Assembly: GCA_949152475.1 (NCBI GenBank)
Contig: OX424559.1
Coordinates: 15,407,809-15,471,808, forward strand
DNA length: 64,000 nucleotides
Reading direction: 5' to 3'
Source: Terebella lapidaria
Lineage: Eukaryota > Annelida > Polychaeta > Terebellida > Terebellidae
Both the position numbers and the translations under genes were made by a program. A model generated the notes under the pieces. That model was given only the letters and a program-made list of their open reading frames with translations. It did not search any database and was not told where the DNA came from. This document shows positions 19,478 through 31,700 of the stretch, piece after piece (within the stretch, counting starts at the first letter, position 1; each line of letters starts with the position of its first letter).

Positions 19478-22400
19478 CATTTCTAGTACTATTTGCTGCA
19501 CTCCGCGTGGATTCGGCGCAGATCAATCAGCTGTGCAAGGAAACAGAGACCAAGCGAGAATGTTACGCATTGTTTGGTTCCCCCTCCGACTCATATACCT
19601 GGCAAGACGCGTATTCGAACTGTCTGAACAACCAGAGCAACTTAGTCTCCGTGCGGTCACGTGACGTGCAGGATTCCCTCGTCCAGCTATGTGACGTCAT
19701 ATCCGGCACGTGGGGATCTCCTCATGTATGGATCGCCGGACGTATCAGCAACGACAATCGCCTACGCTTCGCCAACGGAGAGCTGGCGAGTAAGTGTGGA
19801 TTCTTGTGTGTCCGATAAAAAACAAACACACGATCGATCAGGATTATGTAGTCGCATGACAAATTTCTGCAGTGTGTGGTGTCATTGTACAATTATATAG
19901 TATCTACGGTGCTTATTTCTGCCACCATTAGATTAATTTCTGAAAAGAAAAATTCAGATATAAATATTTAAATTACATACGGAGCAAATGTTTCCTTCGC
20001 GAAGCAAACGTTTCCTACACGAAGTAAATGGTTTCCTACGCAAATCAAATGTTTCCTTCACGAAGCAAACGTTTTCTTCACGAAGTAAATAGTTTGCTTT
20101 GCAAAGCAAATGTTTCCTTCACGAAGCAAACGTTTTCTTCACGAAGCAAATAGTTTGCTTTGTATAGCAAATGTTTCCTACGCGAAGCAAACGTTTCCTA
20201 CATGAAGCAAATCATTTGCTTGATGTAGTGAACATTAGCTTCGCGAAGGGAATATTTCCTTCGTGGAGCAAACCATTTGCTTCGTATAGAAAACGTTTGC
20301 TACGCGAAGGAAACATTTGCTCTAAGTAGTAAACTATTTGCTTTGTGCAGAAAACGTTTGCTTCGTGGAAAAAACATTTGCTACGCAAAGCAAAGTAGGA
20401 CCTATTTACTTTGTGTAGGAAACGTTTGCTTCGCGAAGGGAACATTTGCTCTATGTAGAAAACTATTTGCTTTGTGTATGAAACGTTTGCTTCGTGAAGG
20501 AATCATTTGCTCCATGTAGGAAACTATTTGTTTCGTGTAGGAAGCGTTTGCTTCGCGTAGGAAACATTTGCTATGCAAAGCAAACTATTTACTTCGTGAA
20601 GAAAACGTTTGCTTCGCGAAGGAAACATTTGCTTTGCGAAGCAAACTATTCACATCGTGAAGAAAACGTTTGCTTCGGGAAGGAAACATTTGCTCTGCGT
20701 AGGAAACTATTTACTTCGTGTCGGAAACGTTTGCTTCGCGAAGGAAACATTTGCTCCGTGTGTAATTAAAATATTTATATCTGAAATGTTTTTTAACGAA
20801 ATTAATCTAATTTGTGGCAGAAATAAGCCACCGTAAGTATCTGTATTTTTTTTATTTAATGTAGCTGGCCTGAGAATGCCAAGTTTCTGTGGCTATCTAC
20901 AGATGAACGGTACTCACGGTTTCTTGGTCGGAGCCCCGTGCAACCAACGTTTCCACAAAGCTCTCTGCGAGTACAACCGACCCTCAGACGGTATTCCATC
21001 ATTCAAATCAATCAATCAATCAATTCAACCAACTGATTCAACCCAACCACCCAAACCAAACCAAATCAAACCAGCCCAAAACAAATCAAAACCATGCGAT
21101 CCAGCCAGCCAAATCAACTAGTACAGATAAGAACCAATCAAGTAATCCATGAAACAATAAACCAATCAACACGCATATGTCTGTAGGTAACTGTTCCGAT
21201 GACGAGGTGATGTTGGGTGACGTGTGTTACCGGCTCCACGACCGCGGTGGGGTGGAGTTGGACTACAACGGGGCGCGCCAGGACTGTGCGGCAGTGGGCC
21301 AGGAGCTCGCATACACTGACGTACAGAACTCCGACTTGTACGCGATCGTACAAGAGCTACTGGGGCCGGGAACTTCCGCTAATGTCTGGGTCGGACTTAC
21401 CAAGCGGAAGTGGGTCTGGATCACAGGTGAGCATGGCGCCAGGTGTAGCATACGATCATGTACAACTAGTATGACTTATATATGACTCTTCTGCACGAAT
21501 GATTATTTGTTCAGTATATGAAGTTGACGCCGATGCTTCTAATTAGCCTCAATTGATACCATTATCAGTGCTACTTTGTAAGAGACTATGTTGAATCCGA
21601 CAATAATCCCAGAGAGGAAAACTTTTGCGATGGAAGTAAAGATGATATACACCATATTTTTGCCGCTTTGCCTTCGAAGCACGCGTTGTCTTGACGACAT
21701 GGTTCCACCGTTTGATGTCTGTGACATAACACCCTCGTACTCGTGCGCTGGCAGTATAAAAGCTGCCAGCCCACTTTTAGTCAAGGAGTTGTCTCTGAGA
21801 AGCGAAGGTGGGAGGACGACGGTGGAGCTGACATGGGCTGCTCCCGTCCCCTCCGTTATGAGTAGAGGGCTCTATAGGGCCCGGGGACAATTCCAATGGG
21901 GGACCAGGAGGAAGGTTGCTTTGATCTGGCGCTCACGCTGATGGATTTTGGCCACTCCTGGAGTTTCTCTCGCCCTGGGACGGTGCAGGCTCTGGCAGAC
22001 TGTCGGGCTTTCCGGGGTTTTATGTCCGTGGTGGACTGTCGGCCAGGCCGGCCAGCAACACACCCACGTGCTCGTGTCCCGGAAGCCTCTGCCATGGCTC
22101 TCGGGCTCGACACTTGTGGAGTGGGTAGCTCAGTGGATAAGGCGCTGGTCTCGTAATGCATACGCCATGAGTTCGAGACTCAGACTGGACCACTGTGTTA
22201 TTTCGTTAACATCCTCAGGCAAGGTGTACACAACTTATTGTCTATCTCCACCCAGGATTAAATGGGTACCGGTCATTCAATAGGATTCTGAAACGTAGCG
22301 CTCGATTGTGGCAACTGTGTAGTATTCTAGACTAGGGTAAAGTGTACAGCTCTCTCGCTTAGTCATGTATCAGCCGGATGTGGTTCAGCGGACTAACTGT

Positions 22401-24667
22401 CTGGTTTCATCGACGCCGGCAGAGACCGTGCAGCACGACGGGGCGGCGAGAGGCGCTCTGTAGCCGGCGCCCAAACGTTACATTATTAAACGATGAATGA
22501 CTGACAAAAACAAGCCTAAGTTAATAATAATGATATATCATCACCCGGTACAGGCCTGGGTCGAACGGAGGTACCGATGACGTACACAAAGTTCCGAGGA
22601 GGGGTCGACCAGGAATCGTACGTTTACCTTGATGCGGGAGATGACGGGAAATGGGCGGCTAAGCCGTCACCCTTCAATACCTCTTCGTACTACGCGTGTG
22701 AACACACACAGTGTGAGTGTCCCCATGGTTATTAACAAGAACACAAATCCGTGATTTTCGGTCGATATTTTAGGGTAATTACATGTAAGTGATTTATTCT
22801 TTCGTCTCCAGATTTCGCCACTACAACTTCCACAACCGTGTTTTCAACGATTGGAACGACAACATACTTCACAACACTAAGAACTATCTTTACTACCAGC
22901 ACGACAACTACAACCACCACACCATCCCCAACAACGCCCGAAACCACGCCTACAACCACACCCACAACCACGCCCACGCCCACAACCACGCCCACAACCA
23001 CAACCACACCTACAACCACACCAACAACCACGCCCACAACCACGCCCACGCCCACAACCGCACCCACAACCACGCCCACAACCACCCCAACAACCACGCC
23101 AACAACCACGCCCACAACCACACCAACAACCACGCCCACAACCACGCCCACAACCACGCCAACAACCACGCCCACAACCACGCCAACAACCACGCCCACA
23201 ACCACACCGACAACCACGCCCACAACCACACCCACAACCACGCCAACAACTACGCCAACAACCACGCCCACAACCACGCCCACAACCACACCCACAACCA
23301 CGCCAACAACCACGCCAACAACCACACCCACCACCACGCCCACCACCACGCCAACAACCACACCCACAACCACGCCAACAACCACGCCAACAACCACGCC
23401 CACAACCACACCGACAACCACGCCCACAACCACACCCACAACCACGCCAACAACCACGCCAACAACCACGCCCACAACCACGCCCACAACCACACCCACA
23501 ACCACGCCAACAACCACGCCCACAACCACGCCCACAACCGCGCCCACAACCACACCTACAACCGCGCCCTCAACCACGCCCACAACCACGCCAACAACCA
23601 CGCCTACAACCACACCCACCACCACGCCCACAACCACGCCCACCACCACACCCACAACCACGCATACAACAACGCCCACAACTATGCCCACAACAACGCC
23701 CAAAACCAAGCCTAATACCACGCCTACGACCACGCCCACGAGCACGCTGGAATTCGAGACCACCACAGATCCCACAGATGGGAACAAAACACAGGGCCAC
23801 TCCCAGACGACACCGGGTGGCTTAACATCAGAGCCCAACACTGGGGCTTCGCAGTCCCAGCCACTGAACCAGAGTATGTTTATATATAACTGATGCATAG
23901 AGCAGATTTCAACCACGTGACTGAAATGTTAACCTGCTACCAATTTAGTATTTGTGAGTATTGTTTGATATTTCCACAGATTTGATTATTGCGATTGGAG
24001 CACTCAGCGGTCTAGTCGTTTTGATACTCGCCATTGTAATATCCGTCGTCTGCACAAAGTAAGTACTTCAAACTGATCATAACATAGCATTGTTAAACTT
24101 TCAGATTTGTGATCATATGGTCACATTCTCGACAAGCTACTGCCAAAACATGAAACCACATGTATGCAATATATGTTCACTGTTATAACTTGCAGACGTA
24201 AAGCCAAGCGAGAACACAAACGGGCCCAGAAACTGCTAGAACTCCACATGGTAGGTGGAAATTCTCGTACAGGTACACCCCGCTACCAGGATGTTCAGTT
24301 CCCCTCGCACGACCCGCGGGCTAAGATGGGTCCCTATGACTACTCGCAAATCCCTGCTGATACTGCCTCTGTGGGGAGGATGCACAATTACCAGAATGCT
24401 CCATCCGCGTGGGTGCCAGCCGCTGGTGGAAGAGCCTCAACGGGCGATCACGATTATGACGACATTGACCTGTTGCGGCTGGGGGAGGTTGAGGGAAGAG
24501 CCGCGCGTGAAACTATTTACATCAACGATGACCTCGATAAGTTCGGTGTGGATACTTTTAAATCGGATAACACGAATCCTGGATATGTGAACAGTGTATC
24601 CAGATCAGAGGATGATGGTGGTTATTTGAATAGCGTGTCAAATCTGTGGAAACGGCCGGATAGTTAG
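19478..24667 (+). CDS. Type I membrane lectin: two C-type-lectin domains, mucin-like stalk, TM, tyrosine-motif tail (5' partial)
   Basis: Seven exons: 19478-19789, 20865-20990, 21187-21426, 22554-22712, 22812-23873, 23980-24058, 24196-24667, with consistent phases and TAG at the end; 816 codons are visible. The first exon is missing from the model because the frame has no ATG; the acceptor at 19477 (phase 1) leads straight into a signal-peptide core (FLVLFAALRVDSA). CTLD1 spans exons 1-2 (CYALF...WQDAYSNC...VWIAGR...CNQRF...CEY), CTLD2 exons 3-4 (CYRL...DYNGARQDC...VWVGL...YYACEH). Neither shows EPN/QPD or WND, so Ca-dependent sugar binding is doubtful. Exon 5 is a 354-residue Thr/Pro stalk, probably O-glycosylated. 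Exon 6 is the membrane helix (LIIAIGALSGLVVLIL). The 157-residue tail has basic KRKAKREHKRAQK and YQNA, YINDD, NPGYVNS and GGYLNS. Function is likely surface recognition with phosphotyrosine signalling (inference). Confidence 0.85.
19905..20835. mobile_element. Foldback element with internal palindromic array
   Basis: The element is flanked by AGTATC on both sides (19899-19904, 20836-20841). Its roughly 90-bp terminal inverted repeats begin TACGGTG-CTTATTTCTGCCA and include CAGATATAAATATTT. Between them, about 19985-20755 is a dense array of 20-35 bp units such as CGTTTGCTTCGCGAAGGAAA with CTTCGCGAAG palindromes; unit orientation flips near 20230, so the whole array is a large imperfect hairpin. 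It lies in the first visible intron of the lectin gene. No transposase is encoded. Open frames in all phases are by-products of the repeat. Confidence 0.75.
22118..22330 (+). repeat. tRNA-derived SINE
   Basis: A tRNA-like head starts near 22118: A box TAGCTCAGTGGATAAGG and B box GTTCGAGACTC at normal spacing form an internal Pol III promoter. It is followed by a non-tRNA body with AGGATTAAATGGGTACC. The head lacks a good acceptor stem and CCA-ready end, so it is a SINE, not a tRNA gene. It lies in the intron between the two halves of CTLD2. The 3' border is approximate. Confidence 0.6.
22880..23745 (+). repeat. Coding minisatellite (Thr-Thr-Thr-Pro)n of the mucin-like stalk
   Basis: About 70 units of a 12-bp repeat (ACAACCACGCCC and variants) encode TTTP repeats in the lectin's stalk exon. 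The array has a strict 12-bp period and almost no stops on either strand, which generates long false frames in other phases. Degenerate units mark both edges (T-rich start, PKTKPNTTP near the end). Copy number is probably polymorphic. Confidence 0.95.
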
Positions 24668-24860
24668 TGTCATTGCATTGTTGCAGAGGGTGGCTGATTC
24701 TTCGAGGGCACAGCCAGTATGTTCATAGACATCATGAAGGGGATGTTCTGTTGACGGAACAGCCTATTGTAACAATAACCTGTGCAATTGTACATTGGAA
24801 AAGTTTGCAAAAAAAATTATTTATACAGACTGATTGCAATGCTAATCATGCAATTCATGT

Positions 24861-25628
24861 GATGGAGCAACGCCAAAGTATTTTCACAAAATGATATACT
24901 CAAATTATGTATTATTTCGTATACTTGTATAATCTATATGACAATGTTGGTTTCCGTCTTTCACGTATGTTGAATGCTTGCAATAAAATGTTCATGACAT
25001 ATTTCTGAAATCCTCGTGGGATAATCAATGTTTACACGCTTTTATTTTTTATTCCTATGTAACAATTCACATACTGATATTTCCCTTTAATGCTGTGTTT
25101 TAAAAAATAGGCATGCGATGGAGCAACGCCAAAGTATTTTCACAAAATGATATACTCAAATTATGTATTATTTCGTATACTTGTATAATCTATATGACAA
25201 TGTTGGTTTCCGTCTTTCACGTATGTTGAATGCTTGCAATATAATGTTCATGACATATATCTGAAATCCTCGTGGGATAATCAATGTTTACACGCTTTTA
25301 TTTTTTATTCCTATGTAACAATTCACATACTGATATTTCCCTTTAATACTGTGTTTTAAAAAATAGGCATGCGATGGAGCAACGCCAAAGTATTTTCACA
25401 AAATGATATACTCAAATTATGTATTATTTCGTATACTTGTATAATCTATATGACAATGTTGGTTTCCGTCTTTCACGTATGTTGAATGCTTGCAATAAAA
25501 TGTTCATGACATATATCTGAAATCCTCGTGGGATAATCAATGTTTACACGCTTTTATTTTTTATTCCTATGTAACAATTCACATACTGATATTTCCCTTT
25601 AATACTGTGTTTTAAAAAATAGGCTATT
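24861..25628. repeat. Three tandem 256-bp repeats covering the lectin 3' end
   Basis: Units start at 24861, 25117 and 25373, each beginning GATGGAGCAACGCCAAAGTA, and are nearly identical. Each carries the same AATAAA-type site: AATAAA in units 1 and 3, AATATA in unit 2. The first unit begins 194 bp after the lectin stop codon, so the gene's polyadenylation region has been triplicated. High identity suggests a recent event. Confidence 0.95.
24982..24987 (+). terminator. First poly(A) signal after the lectin gene
   Basis: AATAAA lies 315 bp after the stop, inside repeat unit 1. An identical signal recurs in unit 3 about 512 bp downstream, so alternative ends are possible. Confidence 0.55.
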
Positions 25629-25760
25629 CCATAAATAAATCACGCAAAAAATTATAACAAATGTGTTGAAAATATTCGTTGAAAATACCATCGCGTTGGA
25701 ATCGAACAAAATAATTACCATATACATGTATAGCAATTACATACGAATAGGAAGAAGATA

Positions 25761-28700
25761 TCATGAAATCGGAGAATAAGTTCCACATTCTTCATTTGCC
25801 TCCGTCGTCTGAATTCGTGCCTGCGAACAACAAGCAAACACAAGTTCAAACAAATGAGCCCAATCATGTTCATATTCTTTGTATTTATAGAATATACTTT
25901 TCCCCGTTATTACACTTTTCGTTATTGGAAAGGCAAACACTTCTGAGATCAATATTTACCGTCTCTCCGGAGCTGTTGTTTCCTTTTGCTTTTCAATTTC
26001 AAATCGACAATATTCTACGAACAAAAAATGACATTCAAATTACATGAGCCTAATTATTTTAGCATAAATTAAACAAAACAATCAAAAACATGAGATAGAA
26101 GATATCTGTGTATCTATCTACCTTGCTCCATTCTCCTTTCAAGTTTCCCTCTCTGTAAATTTCAAAATAACTTGAAAGGGTCAAACACACTGATAAATTG
26201 AACAGTTCCTTCAATTACGACATATTGTACACAGCGATAGTGACAAAGAACTACTGACTTGAAATGTAGCTGCACGTTCGTTTCTTCCGTGACAATTTTG
26301 ATGGTTTTCTCTTCACCAAATAGCTGCTTTGTTGATGGATCAACCGATTCAATCTGAAGAATGGAATCGGGTGATTATTAATTTAACATCCATATTGTTA
26401 TGTTGGCTCATATTTTGAGCGAACAGGGACAAATTCATGAGGAAACTAGATGTGCCGGTTGCCGAACAACAATGTGGGTGCATATTCCTCAACGCCTCTG
26501 TCGAACTCATCATCATGTCATTTCACAGATCTATGTTATATTAATCAACCAGATTTAAAATTTATGGTTTGTATGTGTCTTCTATCATTTTAAGCAATGG
26601 TCATACATCTAAAGTTACATAGTTAACACCGTCTACAAACGAAGATGCGGATGAACACAATTCTTACCTGTAAATCTGACAAGGCGAGTTGATGAATAAT
26701 ATGAAATTTTCCCGATGTATGGCGTTTTGAGCAGACCAGAAGCCAATCAGTGAACTGTAAATGTATAAAGTTCTATTTTTACTCATTTGCACTGATTTCA
26801 CAGCCTTATTCAATCACAAAATATCTTGTCAAAACGTCGCACAAAGCGTTTGTAGTAGCTATTAGTATTTATGAAAATTCATACAATAATTTCATAAATC
26901 ACCATGATGGGTTACATTTAAATGAAATGATATATTCAATGCAACAGACGTATGTGTATAACACAAACCAAAAAGAGCTGTCGGGCTGATGTCTTTTTAC
27001 TGGTGGAGCCACGGATCTGTGTAGCGGGTCCTTGCTTCACTAACTGCGCTGTAGGTGTCAGCACCGATAACCTATCCTCAAACTTCTCCTGTAGCTTGCA
27101 CATGTCCCCGAACATATCCTGTATGGAAGCATTCAATTGGGGAGTTTCAATTAGGAGTTTCACTAGACGCTTTATCGCAAGTTTCAATTATGAGTCCCAT
27201 TAAGAGTTTTAATTATATATGTAGTAATTTTAGCGACTGTTACTCCCGTCCCTCCCGCGCACTACACATTTCCACAACAAACATTCATTCTACATGACTT
27301 ACATACAGGACAGGTACATACTATACGATCACAAGCATAAACTCCATGTAGTCATGGTTACACACACAGGTCAAACCACGCACCTGCGGCCCCACTTGTT
27401 CAGTACACTCGGCCCCGTTTACTCGGCCTTGACCTTCACATGCACTGACTTCTAAACATAGAACTTGACACACATACTCCACACATCACGTGCACAGATA
27501 CAGGCATTACAAGTATTGACACGAGCCGGGGAAACCCACTTTCCCGGTGACATCAACGCATTGCAGCATACATTTGACCAATCACAACACCGCATACACT
27601 TGGCGGGAAATTACACAAGCACATGATCCCTCGGCCCCAGTTATCTGCGCAGTTGAGTAGAGGTGTTCAATGAAGACGGTCGTATTTTATATTGTAACAA
27701 GAAGAACGGCCGTGAAGTATAAGTGAATATATATAAGATAAACTGTTGGATATATATGCAAAGTATACGAAGGACTATAATAGGAAAAGATTCGACTGGG
27801 ATATCACCGGACAGTAGGTGAGAGTGCGGCCCTGATTGTGAGCAAGTGTGCCATCGGAACGTATCGCCACAATAAACAGTTTGAATTGAACTGCCGGCTT
27901 GTTGGTCTGTTAGCACGACATTACAGACACTCGGCTTGATACGGGCCAAAGAACCGTATTCTTCACATATATATTCCAACTAAGAGTTTTACCATGAGTT
28001 TCAATGAGAATCACCTCACAGACCCGACTTTTAAACTGTATCGGGCGGCCGATTACCTCAGGGAACAGTCAACTTTACTATACATATCTAATGATATTTT
28101 AAGTCGAATGTTTCATGATTTTACACTCACCCTCCTCTTGAGTTGCGACTGGCAATCGTTCAGTAACTCGTTGAAAGAATCCAGTATATCTGGTGAAGTA
28201 ATCATACACGGTAATATCACAAATTATTTCTATTGATACGTTGTAAATGGAAGATGTCTAACGCTATGTCATCCTGAAAACCAAATAATATTTTTGATAT
28301 TATCATTCACATGCTTGAAACTGTTAAACATACTTGAAATAAGACATACCCGATATATTCTCCCGCTCTGTATTGTCACTCGTCAATAGCTTGCTGTAGT
28401 CTACACAAAATTAAACATAACATGTTCTTGGATAAGAAATTTTTGTGCAACAACAAGAAGAAAACAGTCATGACAACCTAGATGAGTACAAATCAACAAA
28501 GTGATAATATAAATCGCCACATATTGCAAGAAATCTAGTGTATCACTATACGCCCATGTCTGTACTCGTGAAAGTGTATTCCAAAAGTGATATACAAATA
28601 TATCTCAGTGTCGCTCACTCTGTAGCAGAAGCCTGTACCGGGTCAGACGCTGTATCGGCTCCAGAAGATGTTGCTCTAAGGTCAACTTCCCAAACTCCGG

Positions 28701-31700
28701 ACGACCCTGTACGTAATACATCCGGGTTACACGTGACGTCAGAGAACATGCAATCAGAACATACCAACATTCACATACCACGATCTGGTGCTCTATTGGT
28801 AATCTTTCTCTTTCGCCAAAATGGCAAATTTCGATATGAATATTTGAAGAACTATGTGCAGCTGGTATCATTATGTTCAGATCAAAGGGTGAATGTTACA
28901 TGTGTAGATAGCAATAGTTTCGATAGGTTTGTTTTGGTTTGTGATTGGTTACTCATGTACTTGTTAAGCACCTATACCACAGAACTCGTTTCAGATTCTA
29001 AAATTATTTTGATCGGCTGTTGGGCAGTACACTTCTATTTATCTTACGCAATGCAGGATATAATAATAGGATGTCATTCTTGTTCCTATTCCAAAAGTTA
29101 TTCAGTTTGAATGTGGTACATGTGCAGTCACAATCTTACGTCATTGTTATAATGCTAACGTAAGTAGATCAATGTAAAAAAATATAATACATTACATATA
29201 ATACATATATAGTACATGTACCTGTATCTGATTTAGACAGCTGTTGAATACTGACGAAGACTTTTTGTACTGTGCCAGCGTCTCGAGAGCCCAGTCATAC
29301 TGTGTCGTGTAGGTCTTGTACATCGTCAAAAAGGGCAGGTATTTCTTCCACAGGCTCGACAGCTCCGACTGGCTATTCCTATTGCAGGTGATTGTGTGTA
29401 ATCAGGAATCAGGAATAAGAGATCAGAGACCCATAAACCCATTTCTCTTATGGGTTTCTGATGGAATCATGATCCAATACTGATATGTATTAGGAATGAC
29501 ATGACAATGGATCAAGTATTGTTGCGTCGCTAGAAATGTTCATCTCCATCAGGTGCACAGTGGAAACAGCAATATTTGACGTACAGTCTACCCCTGATGA
29601 TGCAAATGTGAATGTGCCCTATCGGGGCGAGGGTAATCAAGATAATTTTTTCTAACTAATTTTGTATTTTTCTATTGCCAATTCCTGATCATCTGATATA
29701 TGGCCCGTGGTCGTATCTCCATTATCGCCCGATGTCGAAAAATTGGGGGTCACGGTTTCGAATATTTTTTGGCCAGCGACGTTTCAGTGCAAATGTCCGC
29801 GCTCATAACTCAAAGGCAAACGGTCCGATCGATTTAAAACTTATAGGGCAAGAGTGCTATGGTGGTGGCTCAGTCCCTTTAGAATTTTACCAAAATCGGA
29901 TGGAAACGGTTGCCATGGCAACGGAAAAAAGAAAATCACATCATTGGCTCTAACTCCGGTTCTACTTGATATTAATTTTTCCAATTATTTTTGTATTTTT
30001 CTTTGGCCAATTCCCGATCGTTTGGTGTACAACCGATGGTCGTACGACGAAAACTCTCTATTATCGCCCGATGTCGAAAAATTGGGGGTCACGATTTCGG
30101 TTATTTTTGGCCAGCGACGTTTCAGTGCAAATGTCCGCGCTCATAACTCAAGGGCAAACGGTCCGATCGATTTGAAACTTATAGGGCAAGAGTGTTCTGG
30201 TGGTGGCTCAGTCCCTTCAAAATTTTACCAAAATCCGATGGAAAGGGTTGTCATAGCAACGGAAAAAAGAAATTCACATCATTGGCTCTAACTCCGGTTT
30301 TATATGATATTAATTTTTCCAACTATTTTTGTATTTTTCTTTGGCCAATTCCCGATCGTTGGGTGTACGACCGATGGTCGTACGACAAAAACTCTCTATT
30401 ATCGCCCGATGTCGAAAAATTGGGGGTCACGATTTCGGTTATTTTTGGCCAGCGACGTTTCAGTGCAAATGTCTGCGCTCATAACTCAAAGGCAAACGGT
30501 CCGATCGATTTGAAATTTATAGGGCTGGAGTGCTATGGTAGTGGCTCAGAAAACGGTTGCCATGGCAACGGAAAAAAAGAAAATCACATAATTAGCTATA
30601 ACTCCAGTTCTAATCAATATTAAATCCTCAACCTATTTTTGAATTTTTCTTTGGCCAATTCCCAATCGTATGGCGTACAACCGATGGTCTATTGGTCTTA
30701 AGACCAAAACTCTCAATTATCGCCTAATTTTAGTGACTAAATCTGAAGGGCGATGGTCTGCAATCTCTGATTGTCTCGTTTATCCTGCATTGATCAGGGT
30801 TTATCATACCTGACAATTATCATACAGTTTATCATACAATTGTCATACAATTTATCATACAGACATCTACCAGATAACTCACTCTGTCACAATATAATCG
30901 AATTGAAGCCCTCCTCAAGCCCCCCCCCCCCCCACCCCCCCCCTTTCCATGCTTTACTGACTAAGTCCTTTTCAGTTATTGTAATGATTCCAAACTACAT
31001 TCAGTACACATATACGTTGATGCGTGTACCCACCATTGTTCCAGTCGATGTTTCAGAGCCGGTAGGATGTTCTCCGAATGTAGCTGGTACAGCGCCTCGA
31101 CACAGGGGAACATCCTGTGTACCGAACTGGCCGGCAGCATCTCCGTCATCAGGTTAGCGCCGCTTATCTCCCAGGACGTCTGTAACCATAGCAACAACGG
31201 GAGCCGCATTAGCTATAGCTTCAGTAATGTCAGGATATGTCACGTAACAGTGTCGCCAACATTGTACAGGGCATTGCAGTCGAGCAATCATGATTCCAAT
31301 AACTTGGGACGAGTGAGCGTTTCCTACACTATATGTGGCACCTGTCGAAGTTCCAAACTTTCCTAATGCAAAGTGATATGCTTATAATGTGCCATATTAA
31401 TGATAATTATAACAATTACAACATTGGGGGATACCCAGTTCTAGCTACAGGTACCCTAACGATCGGTTATCACTCATATTTCCCGGTATTCTAATTCATA
31501 CCCGTAACTTAGCGTTAGAGTGAACTTGATCGGCCCGGTAAAGCAGCTGCCTTCGAAACCAGTCATAATTTTGTGAAAAGTATAATTCATACTAAACATG
31601 CTATACTAACTGAATGAAACATACTCACATCAAATGTAATGAAAATAACCAGTTCTCAGGGAAATTTTGCTCATATGAACAGGCGGTTATCGCGTAACTA

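Noticed and set aside
20212-20836. Several 75-90 codon frames on both strands
   Set aside because: They lie in the foldback array and simply translate the palindromic repeat unit in different phases.
22118-22190. tRNA gene (A and B boxes, CGT anticodon position)
   Set aside because: The acceptor stem does not pair well and the sequence continues into a non-tRNA body; it is a tRNA-derived SINE.
22789-23715. His/Asn-rich plus-strand frame
   Set aside because: It is the alternative phase of the same 12-bp repeat and does not join the lectin exons in phase.
22732-23916. 394-codon minus-strand frame of Val/Gly repeats
   Set aside because: It is the antisense shadow of the TTTP minisatellite; the plus frame has matching splice sites, phase and flanking lectin exons.
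29675-30623. Overlapping frames of 90-145 codons
   Set aside because: They follow the 338-bp tandem repeat, have no domain and lie in a RhoGEF intron.
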